NCBI GenBank assembly: GCA_027924585.1 | Contig: BSBM01000261.1 | Location: 876,001-940,000, forward strand | From: Larix kaempferi | Lineage: Eukaryota; Streptophyta; Pinopsida; Pinales; Pinaceae | Reading direction: 5' to 3' | DNA length: 64,000 nt | Shown here: positions 62,789 through 64,000 of the stretch, in pieces | How positions within the stretch are numbered: the first letter of the stretch is position 1 | Layout: the number at the start of each line of letters is the position of its first letter | Notes under the pieces: generated by a model | Seen by the model: the letters and a program-made list of their open reading frames with translations, nothing else | Databases searched by the model: none | What the model was told of the DNA's origin: nothing | Translations under genes and position numbers: made by a program

Positions 62789-64000
62789 TGTTAAGTCAAT
62801 AAATTTTTCTGCATTTTTAGTTTTTTCTCTCTAAATTTTGGTTTGTTTTTTAGTGTACCTTAGTTAATTGTTGGTTTTCACTTTTGGTTTTTTGCCTTCT
62901 TAAGAGCCTTATGAATGCTTGAATAAAGTTTGAGCCCAGTCCTTTCAGTTTTCATTTGTTTTTGGTCATTTTTATATTGAAAGTGGGTCAATGTGAGTTA
63001 TATATTCAAAAGGAGAATCAATAATGACTTTAGAGAATAGCTAGACTAATGTCCTAAACCAAATAGCTGCCAAAATCTCCGACAAGTTGGAAAAAAGTTA
63101 GAAAATGGCTAAATTTTGGTTAAAAGGTATTCTTGTAGCGCTACACCAAAGTTTAACACAGAGTGCGCTACAGGAATATCGTGGCATGAGTTTTTTGTAA
63201 TCTCTCGATCTGATTTCCATCATCATGAAGAGTGTGAGTATCTAATTGCATTGTGTGAAGTGTTTAACACGTGTATGCAGCATTTGAGCATGATGTTAGT
63301 TGGTTGATAATCACGAAGAGAAGACAAGGGCATCATTACAGGTTATGCGGGTTCAGTTGCACAGAGACCAGCCAGTTCCGGGTTTAGCTGTCAAGTTTCC
63401 CTCGTCACACGCATCATCACTGAGGAGTTAGTGTTTGAGGAGGAGACTTCATTGTTGAACGTTGGATTACGTTACTGTGGAAGGAGACAGCTGTGATTCT
63501 GGCGCCAGCAGAAATTAGGGCTTTTGAATTCGTTCACCTGCAGCCAAAGAATTGTTAGGAAGACACCTGTGCTTGAAGAAGAACAATATTAACACCCCAA
63601 ATTAAAGACATTATGCCACGATGGAGGAGTAATTGACAGGTATTACGTATAACCCTCATAGCTGGAGAATTTGGGTTTTTGCTGCTGCGTGTTCTTCTGA
63701 AAAAATTGGTTGCTGAGAAGGATGTAATAGCATGAAAGGATGAAGAATTCATCACTGAAATAGTTAGCTGAAGCATGATAGGAGGAATTTGCATGACCGT
63801 TTCTTTTATGACCTAATCAGAATAGAGCGTCGAAAAAACTCACAGAATTGCCTGTAGAACTCAGTTTTGTTTACACAGAGGGAAGTCTGCTAGCTTGATA
63901 CAGGTGTTACACAGGGAGGTTTGTAGATTTGTGCAGGGGATTTAAATATCATTGAAATTGTTATAGCCTGCAGTACTATTTGCCCAGAAAATAGCTTATA
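62789..64000 (+). repeat. 3' LTR of the young Tat-like element, partial
   Basis: It aligns without indels to 54043-55254, with seven substitutions, and is cut by the window edge before the LTR-internal reading frame begins. Confidence 0.97.

Larger units (their letters stand above)
54043..64000 (+). mobile_element. Young, apparently intact Tat-like element
   Basis: The 5' LTR starts at 54043 and ends at 56490 or 56496. It is followed by a tRNA primer-binding site, a single uninterrupted gag-pol frame to 62642, a 146-bp 3' leader and a 3' LTR from 62789 that leaves the window. Over the 1.21 kb of LTR that can be compared I count seven substitutions (six transitions) and no indel, about 0.6%. 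All key catalytic residues of protease, first RNase H, RT and integrase are present. Only the LTR-internal reading frame is frameshifted. The element could be autonomous and recently active. The left target duplication would be ATCCG (54038-54042). Confidence 0.95.

Noticed and set aside
1-64000. Bacterial-style operons, CRISPR arrays, phage or plasmid genes
   Set aside because: No direct-repeat/spacer array, no ribosome-binding pattern and no prokaryotic gene cluster. All long frames are plant retroelement proteins.

Overview
The window is repeat-rich plant nuclear DNA, and almost everything that can be identified in it is LTR retrotransposon, much of it nested. I found no complete host gene, no rRNA or tRNA gene, no CRISPR array and no bacterial feature. 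Plant-type Ty1/copia, chromodomain Ty3/gypsy and Tat-like Ty3/gypsy elements, 2-3 kb LTRs and 13-20 kb elements point to a large seed-plant genome. A conifer is plausible, but the sequence alone cannot prove it.

Layout. 1-4975: non-coding DNA read as the right part of a CACTA-like DNA transposon whose left end lies outside the window; it holds a 198-bp inverted repeat and a 107-bp hairpin. 4976-13307: a decayed chromovirus on the minus strand, its 3' LTR cut by the CACTA-like end and its 5' LTR carrying a solo copia LTR (12461-13064, target duplication CACCA). This chromovirus sits in an older copia element whose RT/RNase H pseudogene follows at 13308-15675, itself split by a 1.09-kb terminal-inverted-repeat element. 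15921-21089: AT-rich decayed DNA with a gag remnant and the 3' end of an old Tat-like element. 21090-41679: a 20.6-kb Tat-like element with roughly 3-kb LTRs (target duplication GATCT/AATCT), split in its integrase by a young 7.2-kb copia element (29918-37125, minus strand, target duplication TACTT). 42301-49051: a non-autonomous chromovirus-related element whose interior is one long reading frame of unknown function. 49052-53720: decayed DNA with a gag zinc-knuckle remnant. 53721-54042: a fragment of the same copia LTR family. 54043-64000: a young Tat-like element with an intact 2070-codon frame; its 3' LTR runs off the window.

How the parts relate. The non-autonomous element shares LTR tips, primer-binding region, chromodomain-tail peptide and polypurine tract with the chromovirus, so it is probably mobilised by that family. 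Both long Tat-like elements place an archaeal-like RNase H between protease and reverse transcriptase, have a degenerate RNase H after the RT, and carry an extra reading frame inside the LTR upstream of the promoter. These shared oddities, and the unknown frame of the non-autonomous element, are the most promising leads. Family assignments come from motifs read by eye; no database search was run.
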